From NCBI RefSeq assembly GCF_013044505.1, contig NZ_JABERD010000085.1:1-37526 (forward strand): 37,526 bases of DNA, given 5' to 3'. The stretch comes from Streptomyces sp. S3(2020) (GTDB lineage Bacteria > Actinomycetota > Actinomycetes > Streptomycetales > Streptomycetaceae). Positions 23,182 through 31,514 of the stretch are shown piece by piece (positions within the stretch are counted from its first letter, which is position 1; the number at the start of each line of letters is the position of its first letter). Under the pieces are notes generated by a model that made no database searches, had not been told where the DNA came from, and saw only the letters and a program-made list of their open reading frames with translations. The translations under genes were made by a program, and so were the position numbers.

Positions 23182-23199
23182 CGGCCGTCCCGACGGCCG
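23182..23199 (-). promoter_or_regulatory. Hairpin in the serA leader
   Basis: CGGCCGTC (23182-23189) and GACGGCCG (23192-23199) form an 8-bp stem in the probable 5' leader, about 27 bp before the serA start. A -10-like TACACT (minus, 23275-23270) lies further upstream with no good -35. The role is unknown. Confidence 0.35.
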
Positions 23200-23344
23200 C
23201 AGGCGGTGGAGGGTACGGGGCCGCGTGGAAGACGCACGACGCTGTGGGCCTGACGCGTTTGTTTCGAGCAGTGTAGTGGCGCCGCGAGTCGCGTTTTACG
23301 CCGCTGCGGAAGGATCACCCGTCCGTGGCCGGACAGGTTGGACA

Positions 23345-23375
23345 ACGGGGCCGGAGCATGGCGCTCCGGCCCCGT
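23345..23375 (-). terminator. Terminator after ilvC
   Basis: A perfect 13-bp stem (arms 23345-23357 and 23363-23375) with a 5-nt loop begins 11 bp beyond the ilvC stop, closing the ilvBNC operon. Confidence 0.9.
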
Positions 23376-23385
23376 CGCCTGAGGC

Positions 23386-24384
23386 TTACGCCTCCTCGTC
23401 GACCCAGCTCATCAGCTTGCGCAGCTGCTTGCCGGTGGTCTCCAGGAGGTGCTCGGAGTCCGCGGTCTTGTACTCGTTGTACTTCTTCAGACCGCCGTGG
23501 TACTCGGCCATCCACTCACGCGCGAAGGTGCCGTCCTGGATCTCGGCGAGGACCTTCTTCATCTCGGCCTTGGTGGCGTCCGTGATGATGCGGGGACCGG
23601 TGACGTAGTCGCCCCACTCGGCGGTCTCGGAGACGGACCAGCGCATCTTCTCCAGGCCGCCCTCGTACATGAGGTCGACGATCAGCTTCAGCTCGTGCAG
23701 GCACTCGAAGTACGCGATCTCCGGCTGGTAGCCGGCCTCGGTCAGCGTCTCGAAACCGGCCTTGACCAGCGCGGCCGTACCACCACAGAGAACGGCCTGC
23801 TCACCGAACAGGTCGGTCTCGGTCTCCTCGGTGAAGGTCGTCTTGATGACGCCGGCGCGGGTGCCGCCGATGCCCTTCGCGTACGACAGCGCGAGCGCGA
23901 AGCCGTTGCCGGTGGCGTCCTGCTCGACGGCCACGATGCACGGAACGCCGCGGCCTTCCTCGTACTGGCGGCGGACGAGGTGGCCCGGGCCCTTGGGGGC
24001 GACCATGCAGACGTCGATGCCGGCCGGGGGCTTGATGAAGTCGAAGCGGATGTTCAGACCGTGGCCGAAGAACAGCGCGTCGCCGTCCTTGAGGTTGTCC
24101 TTGATGGACTCCTCGTAGACCTGGGCCTGGATCGGGTCCGGCACCAGGATCATGATGACGTCGGCCTCGGCGGCGGCCTCGGCGGGCGTCACCACGCGCA
24201 GGCCCTGCTCCTCGGCCTTCGCCTTGGACTTGGAGCCCTCGTGCAGACCGACTCGGACGTCGACACCCGAGTCACGGAGCGACAGCGCGTGGGCGTGGCC
24301 CTGGCTGCCGTAACCGATGACCGCGACCTTGCGGCCCTGGATGATGGACAGGTCGGCGTCGGCGTCGTAGAACAGCTCGGCCAC
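23386..24384 (-). CDS. ilvC: Ketol-acid reductoisomerase
   Basis: Encodes 332 residues, the short class I form. It isomerises and reduces acetolactate or acetohydroxybutyrate with NADPH and Mg2+, the second common step of branched-chain amino acid synthesis. The cofactor motif is VAVIGYGSQGHAHALSL (about 19-35), MVAPKGPGHLVRR is a hallmark, and the knotted C-terminal domain holds the metal and substrate acids in TDLFGEQAVLCGG and FECLHELKLIVDL. GTG 24384 has AAGGAG ten bases upstream; codons further upstream are not coding in character. It is the third gene of ilvBNC, 117 bp after ilvN, with hairpins in the gap. Confidence 0.98.
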   Translation of the reverse strand: MAELFYDADADLSIIQGRKVAVIGYGSQGHAHALSLRDSGVDVRVGLHEGSKSKAKAEEQGLRVVTPAEAAAEADVIMILVPDPIQAQVYEESIKDNLKDGDALFFGHGLNIRFDFIKPPAGIDVCMVAPKGPGHLVRRQYEEGRGVPCIVAVEQDATGNGFALALSYAKGIGGTRAGVIKTTFTEETETDLFGEQAVLCGGTAALVKAGFETLTEAGYQPEIAYFECLHELKLIVDLMYEGGLEKMRWSVSETAEWGDYVTGPRIITDATKAEMKKVLAEIQDGTFAREWMAEYHGGLKKYNEYKTADSEHLLETTGKQLRKLMSWVDEEA

Positions 24385-24421
24385 TTTGGGTTCTCTCCTT
24401 GAGTGCAGGTGTTGCGTCCCA

Positions 24422-24493
24422 CCGTATGACGGCGGGATGAACTGAAGTTTCGGGGTCTCGCCATACGGGCGGCCGACGATCGCGGCCGCCCGT
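24422..24493 (-). promoter_or_regulatory. Hairpin and possible competing pairing between ilvN and ilvC
   Basis: An 11-bp perfect stem (24465-24475 with 24483-24493, loop 7) lies just 9 bp after the ilvN stop. A second pairing, CCGTATG (24422-24428) with CATACGG (24462-24468), shares four bases with that stem and excludes it. The hairpin may protect or process the ilvBN message or reduce read-through into ilvC. Confidence 0.55.
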
Positions 24494-24501
24494 GTCAAGC
24501 G

Positions 24502-25026
24502 TCACGCAGATCGGTCGAGGGCGCGCAGTGAGCGGTCCGTGATCGAACGGGCGCCGCGGCCGATGGCGATCGTGCCGGACTGGACGAGCTCCTTGATGCC
24601 GAACGGCTCCAGCATCTTGAGCATGGCCTCCAGCTTGTCGCTGCCGCCGGTGGCCTCGATGGTGACGGCCTCCGGGGAGACGTCGACGGTCTTGGCGCGG
24701 AACAGCTGGACGATCTCGACGATCTGCGAGCGTGTCTCGTTGTCGGCGCGCACCTTCACCAGAACGAGTTCACGCTGGACGGCGTTCGACGGCTCCAGCT
24801 CGACGATCTTGAGCACCTCGACGAGCTTGTTGAGCTGCTTGGTGACCTGCTCCAGGGGCAGCGCCTCGACGCTCACCACGATCGTGATGCGGGAGATGTC
24901 GGCGTGCTCGGTGACACCGACGGCGAGCGAGTCGATGTTGAAGCCGCGACGGGAGAAGAGCGCGGCGATCCGGGCGAGGATGCCCGGCTTGTTCTCCACC
25001 AGGACGGAGAGCGTGTGCTTGGACAT
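24502..25026 (-). CDS. ilvN: Acetolactate synthase small (regulatory) subunit
   Basis: Encodes 174 residues. The N-terminal ACT domain is evident (LSVLVENKPGILARIAALFSR, then GFNIDSLAVG), followed by the C-terminal domain with LVLVKVRADNETRSQIVEIV. It binds the catalytic subunit IlvB, raises its activity and carries the valine feedback site. ATG 25026 lies 21 bp after the ilvB stop; the ribosome site is only a purine run (GAGAGAGA), so translation probably leans on coupling with ilvB. Confidence 0.98.
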   Translation of the reverse strand: MSKHTLSVLVENKPGILARIAALFSRRGFNIDSLAVGVTEHADISRITIVVSVEALPLEQVTKQLNKLVEVLKIVELEPSNAVQRELVLVKVRADNETRSQIVEIVQLFRAKTVDVSPEAVTIEATGGSDKLEAMLKMLEPFGIKELVQSGTIAIGRGARSITDRSLRALDRSA

Positions 25027-25047
25027 GATCTTTTACGTCTCTCTCGC

Positions 25048-26898
25048 TCAGTCGTCTTCGTTGTCGCCGAAGTCGGGGCGGACGTCCCGGGCGGCCAGGA
25101 TCTCGTCGTTGGAGGTGCCGGCGGCGACCATCGGCCACACCATCGCGTCCTCGTGGACGATGAAGTCGATGACGACCGGGCGGTCGTTGATCGAGTTCGC
25201 CTCTTCGATGACCTTGTCGAGGTCGTCCGGGGACTCACAGCGGATCGCGTAGCAGCCCATGGCCTCCGACAGCTTCACGAAGTCGGGGACGCGGGTGCCC
25301 CTGGCCTCCGGGTTGACGTCGCCGGGCCCTGAGTGCAGCACGGTGTTGGAGTAGCGCTGGTTGTAGAAGAGGGTCTGCCACTGGCGGACCATCCCGAGGG
25401 CACCGTTGTTGATGACGGCGACCTTGATCGGGATGTTGTTCAGGGCGCAGGTGGTGAGTTCCTGATTGGTCATCTGGAAGCAGCCGTCGCCGTCGACCGC
25501 CCAGACCGTCCGGTCCGGGGCTCCGGCCTTGGCGCCCATCGCGGCCGGGACCGCGTAGCCCATCGTGCCGGCGCCGCCGGAGTTCAGCCAGGTCGCGGGC
25601 TTCTCGTACTGGATGTAGTGCGCGGCCCACATCTGGTGCTGGCCGACGCCCGCGGCGAAGATCGTGCCCTCCGGCGCGAGCTGCCCGATGCGCTCGATGA
25701 CCTGCTGCGGGGAGAGCGTGCCGTTGGTGGGCTGGTCGTAGCCGAGCGGGTAGGTGTCGCGCCAGCGGTTGAGGTCCTTCCACCAGGCGGTGTAGTCGCC
25801 TTGGTGCCCCTCGCTGTGCTCCTTCTGCACGGCTTGGACCAGGTCGGCGATGACCTCGCGGGCGTCACCGACGATCGGCACGTCCGCGGCGCGGTTCTTG
25901 CCGATCTCCGCCGGGTCGATGTCGGCGTGGACGATCTTGGCGAACGGGGCGAAGCTGTCCAGCTTGCCGGTGACGCGGTCGTCGAAGCGGGCTCCGAGGG
26001 CGACGATCAGGTCGGCCTTCTGCAGCGCGGTGACGGCGGTGACCGCACCGTGCATGCCCGGCATTCCCACGTGCAGCGGGTGGCTGTCGGGGAATGCGCC
26101 GAGCGCCATCAGGGTGGTGGTGACGGGCGCTCCGGTGAGCTCGGCGAGAACCTTGAGCTCCGCGGTGGCGTGTGCCTTGAGGACACCGCCGCCGACGTAG
26201 AGGACGGGCCGCTTGGCGTTGGTGATGAGCTTCGCGGCCTCGCGGATCTGCTTGGCGTGCGGCTTGGTGACGGGCCGGTAGCCGGGCAGGTCCATGGTGG
26301 GCGGCCAGGAGAAGGTGGTCCGCGCCTGGAGGGCGTCCTTGGCGATGTCGACCAGGACCGGACCGGGGCGGCCGGTGGAGGCGATGTGGAACGCCTGCGC
26401 GATCACCCGCGGGATGTCCTCGGCCTTGGTGACGAGGAAGTTGTGCTTGGTGATCGGCATCGTGATGCCGACGATGTCCGCCTCCTGGAAGGCGTCCGTG
26501 CCGATCGCCTTGGACGCGACCTGCCCGGTGATCGCCACGAGCGGCACCGAGTCCATGTGCGCGTCCGCGATCGGGGTCACCAGGTTGGTGGCACCGGGTC
26601 CTGAGGTCGCCATGCAGACGCCGACCTTGCCGGTGGCCTGCGCGTAACCGGTGGCCGCGTGGCCGGCGCCCTGCTCATGGCGGACCAGGACGTGGCGCAC
26701 CCGCCGGGAGTCCATCAGCGGGTCGTACGCGGGCAGGATCGCACCGCCGGGGATGCCGAATACCGTCTCGGCGCCGACCTCCTCGAGAGAGCGGATGAGG
26801 GACTGCGCGCCCGTGACGTGCTCGGGGGCGGACTGCGGTCCTCCGGATCGGGGCCGCGGCTGCGGATGGGCCCCGGTGGCCTGCTCGGTCATCGTCAT
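25048..26898 (-). CDS. ilvB: Acetolactate synthase large (catalytic) subunit
   Basis: Encodes 616 residues of a thiamine-diphosphate enzyme. It condenses two pyruvates to acetolactate, or pyruvate with 2-oxobutyrate to acetohydroxybutyrate, committing carbon to branched-chain amino acids. The catalytic Glu is in VRHEQGAGHAATGYA, the FAD domain is central, and the ThDP-Mg motif begins at VDGDGCFQMTNQELTT and ends at VAVINN. Two ATGs lie close together (26898 and 26892); both follow a purine-rich AGAAGAG. It is the first gene of ilvBNC and is controlled by the leader peptide and attenuator at 26972-27100. Confidence 0.98.
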   Translation of the reverse strand: MTMTEQATGAHPQPRPRSGGPQSAPEHVTGAQSLIRSLEEVGAETVFGIPGGAILPAYDPLMDSRRVRHVLVRHEQGAGHAATGYAQATGKVGVCMATSGPGATNLVTPIADAHMDSVPLVAITGQVASKAIGTDAFQEADIVGITMPITKHNFLVTKAEDIPRVIAQAFHIASTGRPGPVLVDIAKDALQARTTFSWPPTMDLPGYRPVTKPHAKQIREAAKLITNAKRPVLYVGGGVLKAHATAELKVLAELTGAPVTTTLMALGAFPDSHPLHVGMPGMHGAVTAVTALQKADLIVALGARFDDRVTGKLDSFAPFAKIVHADIDPAEIGKNRAADVPIVGDAREVIADLVQAVQKEHSEGHQGDYTAWWKDLNRWRDTYPLGYDQPTNGTLSPQQVIERIGQLAPEGTIFAAGVGQHQMWAAHYIQYEKPATWLNSGGAGTMGYAVPAAMGAKAGAPDRTVWAVDGDGCFQMTNQELTTCALNNIPIKVAVINNGALGMVRQWQTLFYNQRYSNTVLHSGPGDVNPEARGTRVPDFVKLSEAMGCYAIRCESPDDLDKVIEEANSINDRPVVIDFIVHEDAMVWPMVAAGTSNDEILAARDVRPDFGDNEDD

Positions 26899-26971
26899 TC
26901 TCTTCTCGATGCTGAGGGTTTTTGCGAGGTTTGTACGGTGTGACGCTTTTTACGCCTGGTGTCTGTGCAAC

Positions 26972-27005
26972 AAAAAACCCCTCGTGCCAGGAGGCAAGCG
27001 AGGGG
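26972..27005 (-). terminator. ilvB attenuator (rho-independent terminator in the leader)
   Basis: CCCCTCG (27005-26999) pairs with CGAGGGG (26984-26978), with inner pairing GCC/GGC, and the stem is followed directly by six U residues (A-run 26972-26977 on the plus strand). It lies between the leader peptide and ilvB. Stalling of ribosomes at the Ile-Leu-Val-Leu codons would be expected to favour another fold and allow read-through. Confidence 0.9.
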
Positions 27006-27058
27006 AGCGCGCCGGGTGTGGTCGCTGGGAGTTCCGGGTCGATCCGGACGTCACCAGC

Positions 27059-27100
27059 TCAGCCGACGCGCTTTCCAAGTACGAGAATTCGGGTGCGCAT
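27059..27100 (-). CDS. ilvB leader peptide (MRTRILVLGKRVG)
   Basis: A 13-codon frame ending in TGA encodes MRTRILVLGKRVG, with consecutive Ile, Leu, Val and Leu codons at positions 5-8 and another Val at 12. Such control codons followed by a terminator are the layout of transcription attenuation by translating ribosomes, and very similar leader peptides have been proposed before ilvB in other actinobacteria. The ATG is 7 nt after a -10-like box, so the leader mRNA may itself be leaderless. The message continues 53 bp to the attenuator and then to ilvB. Confidence 0.88.
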   Translation of the reverse strand: MRTRILVLGKRVG

Positions 27101-27107
27101 GGCACAG

Positions 27108-27137
27108 ACCCTGCCTCCGGCGCACACCCAGTGTCAA
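27108..27137 (-). promoter_or_regulatory. Promoter of the ilvB leader and ilvBNC
   Basis: A consensus -35 TTGACA (27137-27132) is followed after 18 nt by CAGGGT (27113-27108), matching only A2 and T6 of the -10. The leader-peptide ATG is 7 nt downstream. The -35 overlaps the stop codon of the upstream GGDEF/EAL gene. Confidence 0.65.
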
Positions 27138-30100
27138 GCGGGTGGGACGGGAGTCTCATTATGTGAGCGAAGGGCACTTCCGCCTCCGAGAACAGCGGGG
27201 ACACCACTTGTGTACACCCCCGCACCGCCCCCCGCGAACGCGGGCTCCGCCGGTCCGTGCGGTACCGGATAATGGCCGGAACCGAGCGCCCGGCGCAGCC
27301 GGTATTCGTCCAACGGACCGGAGAACGCCATTCCCTGTCCGTGTGTGCACCCCATCGCCCGCAGCGCCACGACCTGCTCCGGCAGATCCACGCCGTCGGC
27401 CACGGACTGCAACCCGAGATCCCCGGCGATCCTGAGCAGCCCACTGGTGATCTTGTGCAGCCGCGCGGACTCCACGACCCCCTCGACCAGACTGCGGTCG
27501 AGTTTGAGTACGTCGACGGGGAGTCTGCGCAGTGCCGTGATCGCCGCGTATCCGCTCCCGAAGCCGTCCAGGGCGATCCGGACGCCGAGCCTGCGCAGGG
27601 CGCTGAGACGGCGTTCCAGCTCGTCGAGGGAGACCCGGGGGTCGGTCTCGGACAGCTCGATCACCAGGGACCCGGACGGCAGCCCGTGCCGGGTCAGCAG
27701 GGCCTCGACCGAGCCGAGCGGCAGAGAGCGGTCCAACAGCCGGCGGGCGTTCATCCGGACGGCCACCGGCATGGTCAGCCCGGTCGCGGCACGCTCGGCG
27801 GCCTGCCCGACGGCCTCCTCCAGCATCCAGCGGCCCAGTTCCGCGGTCCTGTCGCTGTCCTCGGCCACCCTCAGGAACTCGGCGGGCGTGAAGAGCACCC
27901 CCTGCGAGGAGCGCCAGCGCGCCTGGGCGGCGACCGATGTGATCCGGCCGTCCTCCAGACAGACCACGGGCTGGTGCAGCAGCGCGAACTCGCCGTCGTG
28001 CAGCGCGGCACGCAGGCGCGTGGCCAGCTCCGCCTTGCGTACGACGTCCTGCTGCATCTGCGGCGCGTACAGCTCGACGCGTCCCTTTCCGGCCGACTTG
28101 GCGCGGTACATGGCCAGGTCGGCGTTGCGCAGGATCTCGCCCGCGCCGAGGCCGGGCTCGGAGAACGCGACGCCGATGGAGGCGGCGACGCGGACATCGT
28201 TGCCGTCGATGAGGTAGGGCTGGGAGAGCGTGATCCTGAGGCGGTCGGCGAGCTCCAGGATGTGCCGCTCGCGGGCGCCGCGGTCACGGGTGCCGTCCCC
28301 GACGATCAGGGCCGCGAACTCGTCGCCGCCGAGCCTGGACGCGGTGTCGCCGTGCCGGACCGCGTCCTGGAGTCTGCGGGCGGCCTGGACGAGCAGTTCG
28401 TCCCCGGCCTGGTGCCCGATCGTGTCGTTGACGGCCTTGAAGCCGTCGAGGTCGATGAAGAGAACGGCGGTACCGCGGTCGGAGGCCCGGCGGCCGGAGA
28501 GCGCGTGCTGGACGCGCTTGGTGAACAGGGCGCGGTTGGGCAGGTCGGTGAGCGGGTCGTGCTCGGCGTTGTGCTGGAGCTGCGCCTGCAGGCGCACTCT
28601 TTCGGTGACGTCCCGGCTGTTGAAGATGAGGCCGCCGTGGTGGCGGTTGACGGTGGACTCGACATTGAGCCAGCCTCCGTCGCCTGACCGGAAACGGCAC
28701 TCGATGCGCGTAGTGGGTTCATCGAGAGGGCTGGCGGCGAGGAAGCGGCGCACCTCGTGCACCACGCAGCCCAGGTCCTCCGGGTGGATGAGATTGGCCA
28801 GTTCGGTGCCCACGAGGTCCTCGGCGGGGCAGCCGTAGACGCCGGCGGCGGCCGGGGAGACGTATCGGAGGATCCCATTGGGTGCGGCGATCATGATGAC
28901 GTCGCTGGAACCCTGCACCAGGGAGCGGAAGTGGTTCTCCTTCTGCGCCAGTTCCTGGGTGAGGGTGATGTTGTCGAGCAGCATGATGCCCTGGCGCACC
29001 ACGAGGGCGAGCACGACGGTGCCGCCGGTGAGGAGCACCACGCGGTCGACGCTGTGGCCGTTGAGGACGTTGTAGAGGATGCCCAGCGTGCAGACGGCGG
29101 CGGCGAGATACGGCGTGAGCGCGGACAGGGAGCCGACGATGGGCCCCGAGGCCGGGTACCGGCTGTGATCACCTCCCTGCGGGGGTGCGTGGTGGTGGAT
29201 GCCGCCGCGCTGTCCCGGCAGGTGCTCGTGGACCACGCGCGTGTGCCCCCCTCCGTCCTGCCCTTCGGTGGTCGGCTGCCCCTGCCGGGACGCGGCCCAG
29301 GGCGCGTACGCGAGGAGGAGCGAGCCCGCGAACCAGCCCGCGTCCAGCAACTGGCCGGAGCGGTAGGCGTTCTGGACCAGTGGCGAGGTGAACAGGGCGT
29401 CGCACATGACGGTCAGGGCGAGTGCGCCGATCGCGGTGTTCACCGCCGTACGGTTCACCGCCGAGCGCCGGAAGTGCAGCGCGAGCACCATGCTGACCAG
29501 GGCGATGTCCAGCAGCGGGTACGCCAGCGACAGCGCGGTCTGCGACACGCTGGAGCCCTCGGACCGCGCCGCCTGGGCGAGGGCCAGGCTCCACGAGAGC
29601 GTGAGCAGCGAGCCGCCGATCAGCCAGGCGTCCAGTCCGAGGCAGACCCAACCGGCCTTCGTCACCGGCCGTTTGGCGAGGACCAGCAGGCCCACGATGG
29701 CGGGCGGCGCGAAGCACAGGAAGAACCCGTCGGCGTAACTGGGGCTGGGCACGGGGCGTTGCAGCACGACCTCGTACCACCCCCAGACCAGGTTGCCCAG
29801 GGAGGCCATGGCCGAGGAGAGGGCGAACAGCATCCAGGCGAGTCGAAAGCGGACGCGGCGGTTACGGGCGTAGAGGAAGCAGGAGACGGCGGCGATGCCC
29901 GCCGCGGCGCTCAGCCCGAAGTCGCCCATGATCAGCGCGACTTCCTCGGAGCCCCAGCCGAGCGCGGAACCGACGGCGTATCCCGCGCACACCAGGGCCA
30001 GGAGGAGTTGGTGGACCAGACTCGCCCGGCTGCCGGAGACCGGCGGCCGGGGCAGCCGTGCCCCTGGCGAAGGCTGTGCCCGCAGCGCTCCGTTGAGGGT

Positions 30101-30322
30101 GGTCGTGGGAGGCGGCGGCGAACTCACCGGACCCTCCTGGTCCGCGCCGCTCCAGGGTCCCGGGAGTCCGGGGTCGCTGGATGCGCATGCCTCCTGCGGC
30201 TGTTGTGCCTGCGGTGGTGGTGGCTGTGACGGCAGTTGTGGCTGCCGTGGTGACCGCGTCTGCGCGCTGCCGTGCGCCAGGGTCGCCGTCGGCGGCTTCG
30301 CCGCGTCGGATCGTTCGTCCAT
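27134..30322 (-). CDS. Membrane PAS-GGDEF-EAL protein: probable diguanylate cyclase with degenerate EAL domain
   Basis: Encodes about 1062 residues. Residues 1-95 are Pro/Gln-rich and probably disordered. About ten TM helices fill 100-450, broken by a His/Gly-rich cytosolic or external loop (350-390). A PAS domain follows (about 465-575). The GGDEF domain has an intact active site, GGDEF at 665-669, and an inhibitory RxxD site five residues before it (RHGD, 656-659). The EAL domain (about 775-1010) is degenerate: EALxRW reads AAQARW, the DDFG motif reads DGFG and AEGVE reads ADGVD, while the Asn, one Glu and the Lys (LKLDRS) remain. It should make cyclic di-GMP and not hydrolyse it. ATG 30322 is chosen; TTG 30361 is possible. 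The gene ends inside the ilvB promoter. Confidence 0.92.
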   Translation of the reverse strand: MDERSDAAKPPTATLAHGSAQTRSPRQPQLPSQPPPPQAQQPQEACASSDPGLPGPWSGADQEGPVSSPPPPTTTLNGALRAQPSPGARLPRPPVSGSRASLVHQLLLALVCAGYAVGSALGWGSEEVALIMGDFGLSAAAGIAAVSCFLYARNRRVRFRLAWMLFALSSAMASLGNLVWGWYEVVLQRPVPSPSYADGFFLCFAPPAIVGLLVLAKRPVTKAGWVCLGLDAWLIGGSLLTLSWSLALAQAARSEGSSVSQTALSLAYPLLDIALVSMVLALHFRRSAVNRTAVNTAIGALALTVMCDALFTSPLVQNAYRSGQLLDAGWFAGSLLLAYAPWAASRQGQPTTEGQDGGGHTRVVHEHLPGQRGGIHHHAPPQGGDHSRYPASGPIVGSLSALTPYLAAAVCTLGILYNVLNGHSVDRVVLLTGGTVVLALVVRQGIMLLDNITLTQELAQKENHFRSLVQGSSDVIMIAAPNGILRYVSPAAAGVYGCPAEDLVGTELANLIHPEDLGCVVHEVRRFLAASPLDEPTTRIECRFRSGDGGWLNVESTVNRHHGGLIFNSRDVTERVRLQAQLQHNAEHDPLTDLPNRALFTKRVQHALSGRRASDRGTAVLFIDLDGFKAVNDTIGHQAGDELLVQAARRLQDAVRHGDTASRLGGDEFAALIVGDGTRDRGARERHILELADRLRITLSQPYLIDGNDVRVAASIGVAFSEPGLGAGEILRNADLAMYRAKSAGKGRVELYAPQMQQDVVRKAELATRLRAALHDGEFALLHQPVVCLEDGRITSVAAQARWRSSQGVLFTPAEFLRVAEDSDRTAELGRWMLEEAVGQAAERAATGLTMPVAVRMNARRLLDRSLPLGSVEALLTRHGLPSGSLVIELSETDPRVSLDELERRLSALRRLGVRIALDGFGSGYAAITALRRLPVDVLKLDRSLVEGVVESARLHKITSGLLRIAGDLGLQSVADGVDLPEQVVALRAMGCTHGQGMAFSGPLDEYRLRRALGSGHYPVPHGPAEPAFAGGGAGVYTSGVPAVLGGGSALRSHNETPVPPA

Positions 30323-30407
30323 AGGCCGTGCATCGCCCGTCGCCCCCCTCACAGTCTGCAATGTCCATCCCCGGCGCCGAACGGTGCGCGGCGCAGCCCC
30401 TGTCGGG

Positions 30408-30436
30408 ACGATACACCAGTCTCGTCACTCAGGGAC
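30408..30436 (-). promoter_or_regulatory. Candidate promoter and BldD-like site of the GGDEF/EAL gene
   Basis: A -10 box TATCGT (minus, 30413-30408) has no good -35. Between the two positions lies AGTCTCGTCACT (30418-30429 on the plus strand), which matches the BldD palindrome AGTGA-NN-TCACT at 8 of 10 positions. BldD, a c-di-GMP-bound repressor, is known to control some c-di-GMP genes in Streptomyces. Here this is only a motif suggestion. Confidence 0.35.
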
Positions 30437-30515
30437 ATAGTTCCTCTACGCTCCGTGACGACCAGCGGCGATGCGAGCACGTACCGCGTCCGGAAGGTAG
30501 CGGAGGGTACCGGAA

Positions 30516-30556
30516 GCGGATTACGCGCTTGTTGCTCCGCGGATCTACGCGCTTGT
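30516..30556 (-). repeat. Tandem duplication of the 3' end of the dehydrogenase gene including the stop
   Basis: GCGGAT-TACGCGCTTGT (30516-30532) and GCGGATC-TACGCGCTTGT (30539-30556) are about 24 bp apart. On the minus strand ACAAGCGCGTAG (the real end, Thr-Ser-Ala-stop) is repeated downstream as ACAAGCGCGTAA. Confidence 0.7.
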
Positions 30557-31507
30557 GGGGCCCGTCGTAAGGATCACGTTGCGCAGCGGCTCCCGGTTCA
30601 CGAAACGTCCCAACTGGTCCACCAGCAGCCGCTTTGCGCGCGGCAGGAACGCGGACGTCGGTCCGCCCACATGGGGACTGATGAGCACGCCGGGCGCCTG
30701 CCACAACGGGTGCCCCGCGGGCAGCGGTTCGGGGTCGACGACGTCCAGGGCCGCGGTGATCCGGCCGCTCTCCAGTTCGGCGAGCAGGGCCTTGGTGTCG
30801 ACGACGCCACCGCGCGCGACGTTCACCAGGAGGGCGCCGTCCTTCATCCGCGCCAGGAACTCGGCGTCCACCAGACCTCGGGTGGTGTCGTTCAGCGGGG
30901 TGGAGAGGATGACGACGTCCGCCTCCGGTAGCAGGGCGGGCAGTTCGGTGAGCGGGTGCACCGGTCCGCGCTCCGTGGTGCGCGCGGAGCGCGCGACGCG
31001 CGCCACCCGCGCGACCTCGAACGGTACGAGCCGGTCCTCGATGGCGGCGCCGATGGAGCCGTAGCCGACGACGAGCACCGACTTGTCGGCGAGTGCCGGA
31101 TGGAAGTCGCCCTGCCAGTGCTCCTGTTGCTGGGCGCGCACGAAGCCGGGGATGCCGCGCAGCGAGGCCAGTGTGAGGGTGAGGGCGAGTTCGGCGGTGC
31201 TCGCCTCGTGCACACCACGCGCGTTGCACAGGTCCACGCCGGGCACGATGTCGTCGAGTTGCGCCAGGACGTCGTCGACGCCCGCCGTGAGCGTCTGGAC
31301 GAGCCGCAGGTTGCGCATCTCCTTCAGCGGGCGGACCTTCACGGGCTGCCGCTTCATGTACGGCACGACGTACACGACACAGTCGGCCGGGTCCCCGGGG
31401 AACTCCTGCTTCCCGTCCTCACCCCCGTCCCAGAAAAGGTAGTGGGGCCCTTCGGGGAGCCCTGCGATCTCTTCCGGCGGGATGGGGAGCCACACGTCAG
31501 CGGTCAT
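30545..31507 (-). CDS. D-isomer-specific 2-hydroxyacid dehydrogenase
   Basis: Encodes 320 residues of the D-2-hydroxyacid dehydrogenase family, which interconverts 2-oxo acids and D-2-hydroxy acids with NAD(P)H. The cofactor motif VLVVGYGSIGAAIEDRL is in the middle. Catalytic Arg is in NVARGGVVDTKALLAEL, Glu in DVVDPEPLPAGHPLW and His in ISPHVGG. The exact substrate is not readable; glyoxylate/hydroxypyruvate reductases are similar. It is a relative of SerA but short, without an ACT domain. ATG 31507 has no ribosome site, but TAGCCT (minus, 31520-31515) ends 7 nt before it, suggesting a leaderless transcript. It is divergent from an aldo/keto reductase. The tail of the gene is duplicated (see 30516-30556). 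Confidence 0.94.
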   Translation of the reverse strand: MTADVWLPIPPEEIAGLPEGPHYLFWDGGEDGKQEFPGDPADCVVYVVPYMKRQPVKVRPLKEMRNLRLVQTLTAGVDDVLAQLDDIVPGVDLCNARGVHEASTAELALTLTLASLRGIPGFVRAQQQEHWQGDFHPALADKSVLVVGYGSIGAAIEDRLVPFEVARVARVARSARTTERGPVHPLTELPALLPEADVVILSTPLNDTTRGLVDAEFLARMKDGALLVNVARGGVVDTKALLAELESGRITAALDVVDPEPLPAGHPLWQAPGVLISPHVGGPTSAFLPRAKRLLVDQLGRFVNREPLRNVILTTGPTSA

Positions 31508-31514
31508 GGATCCG

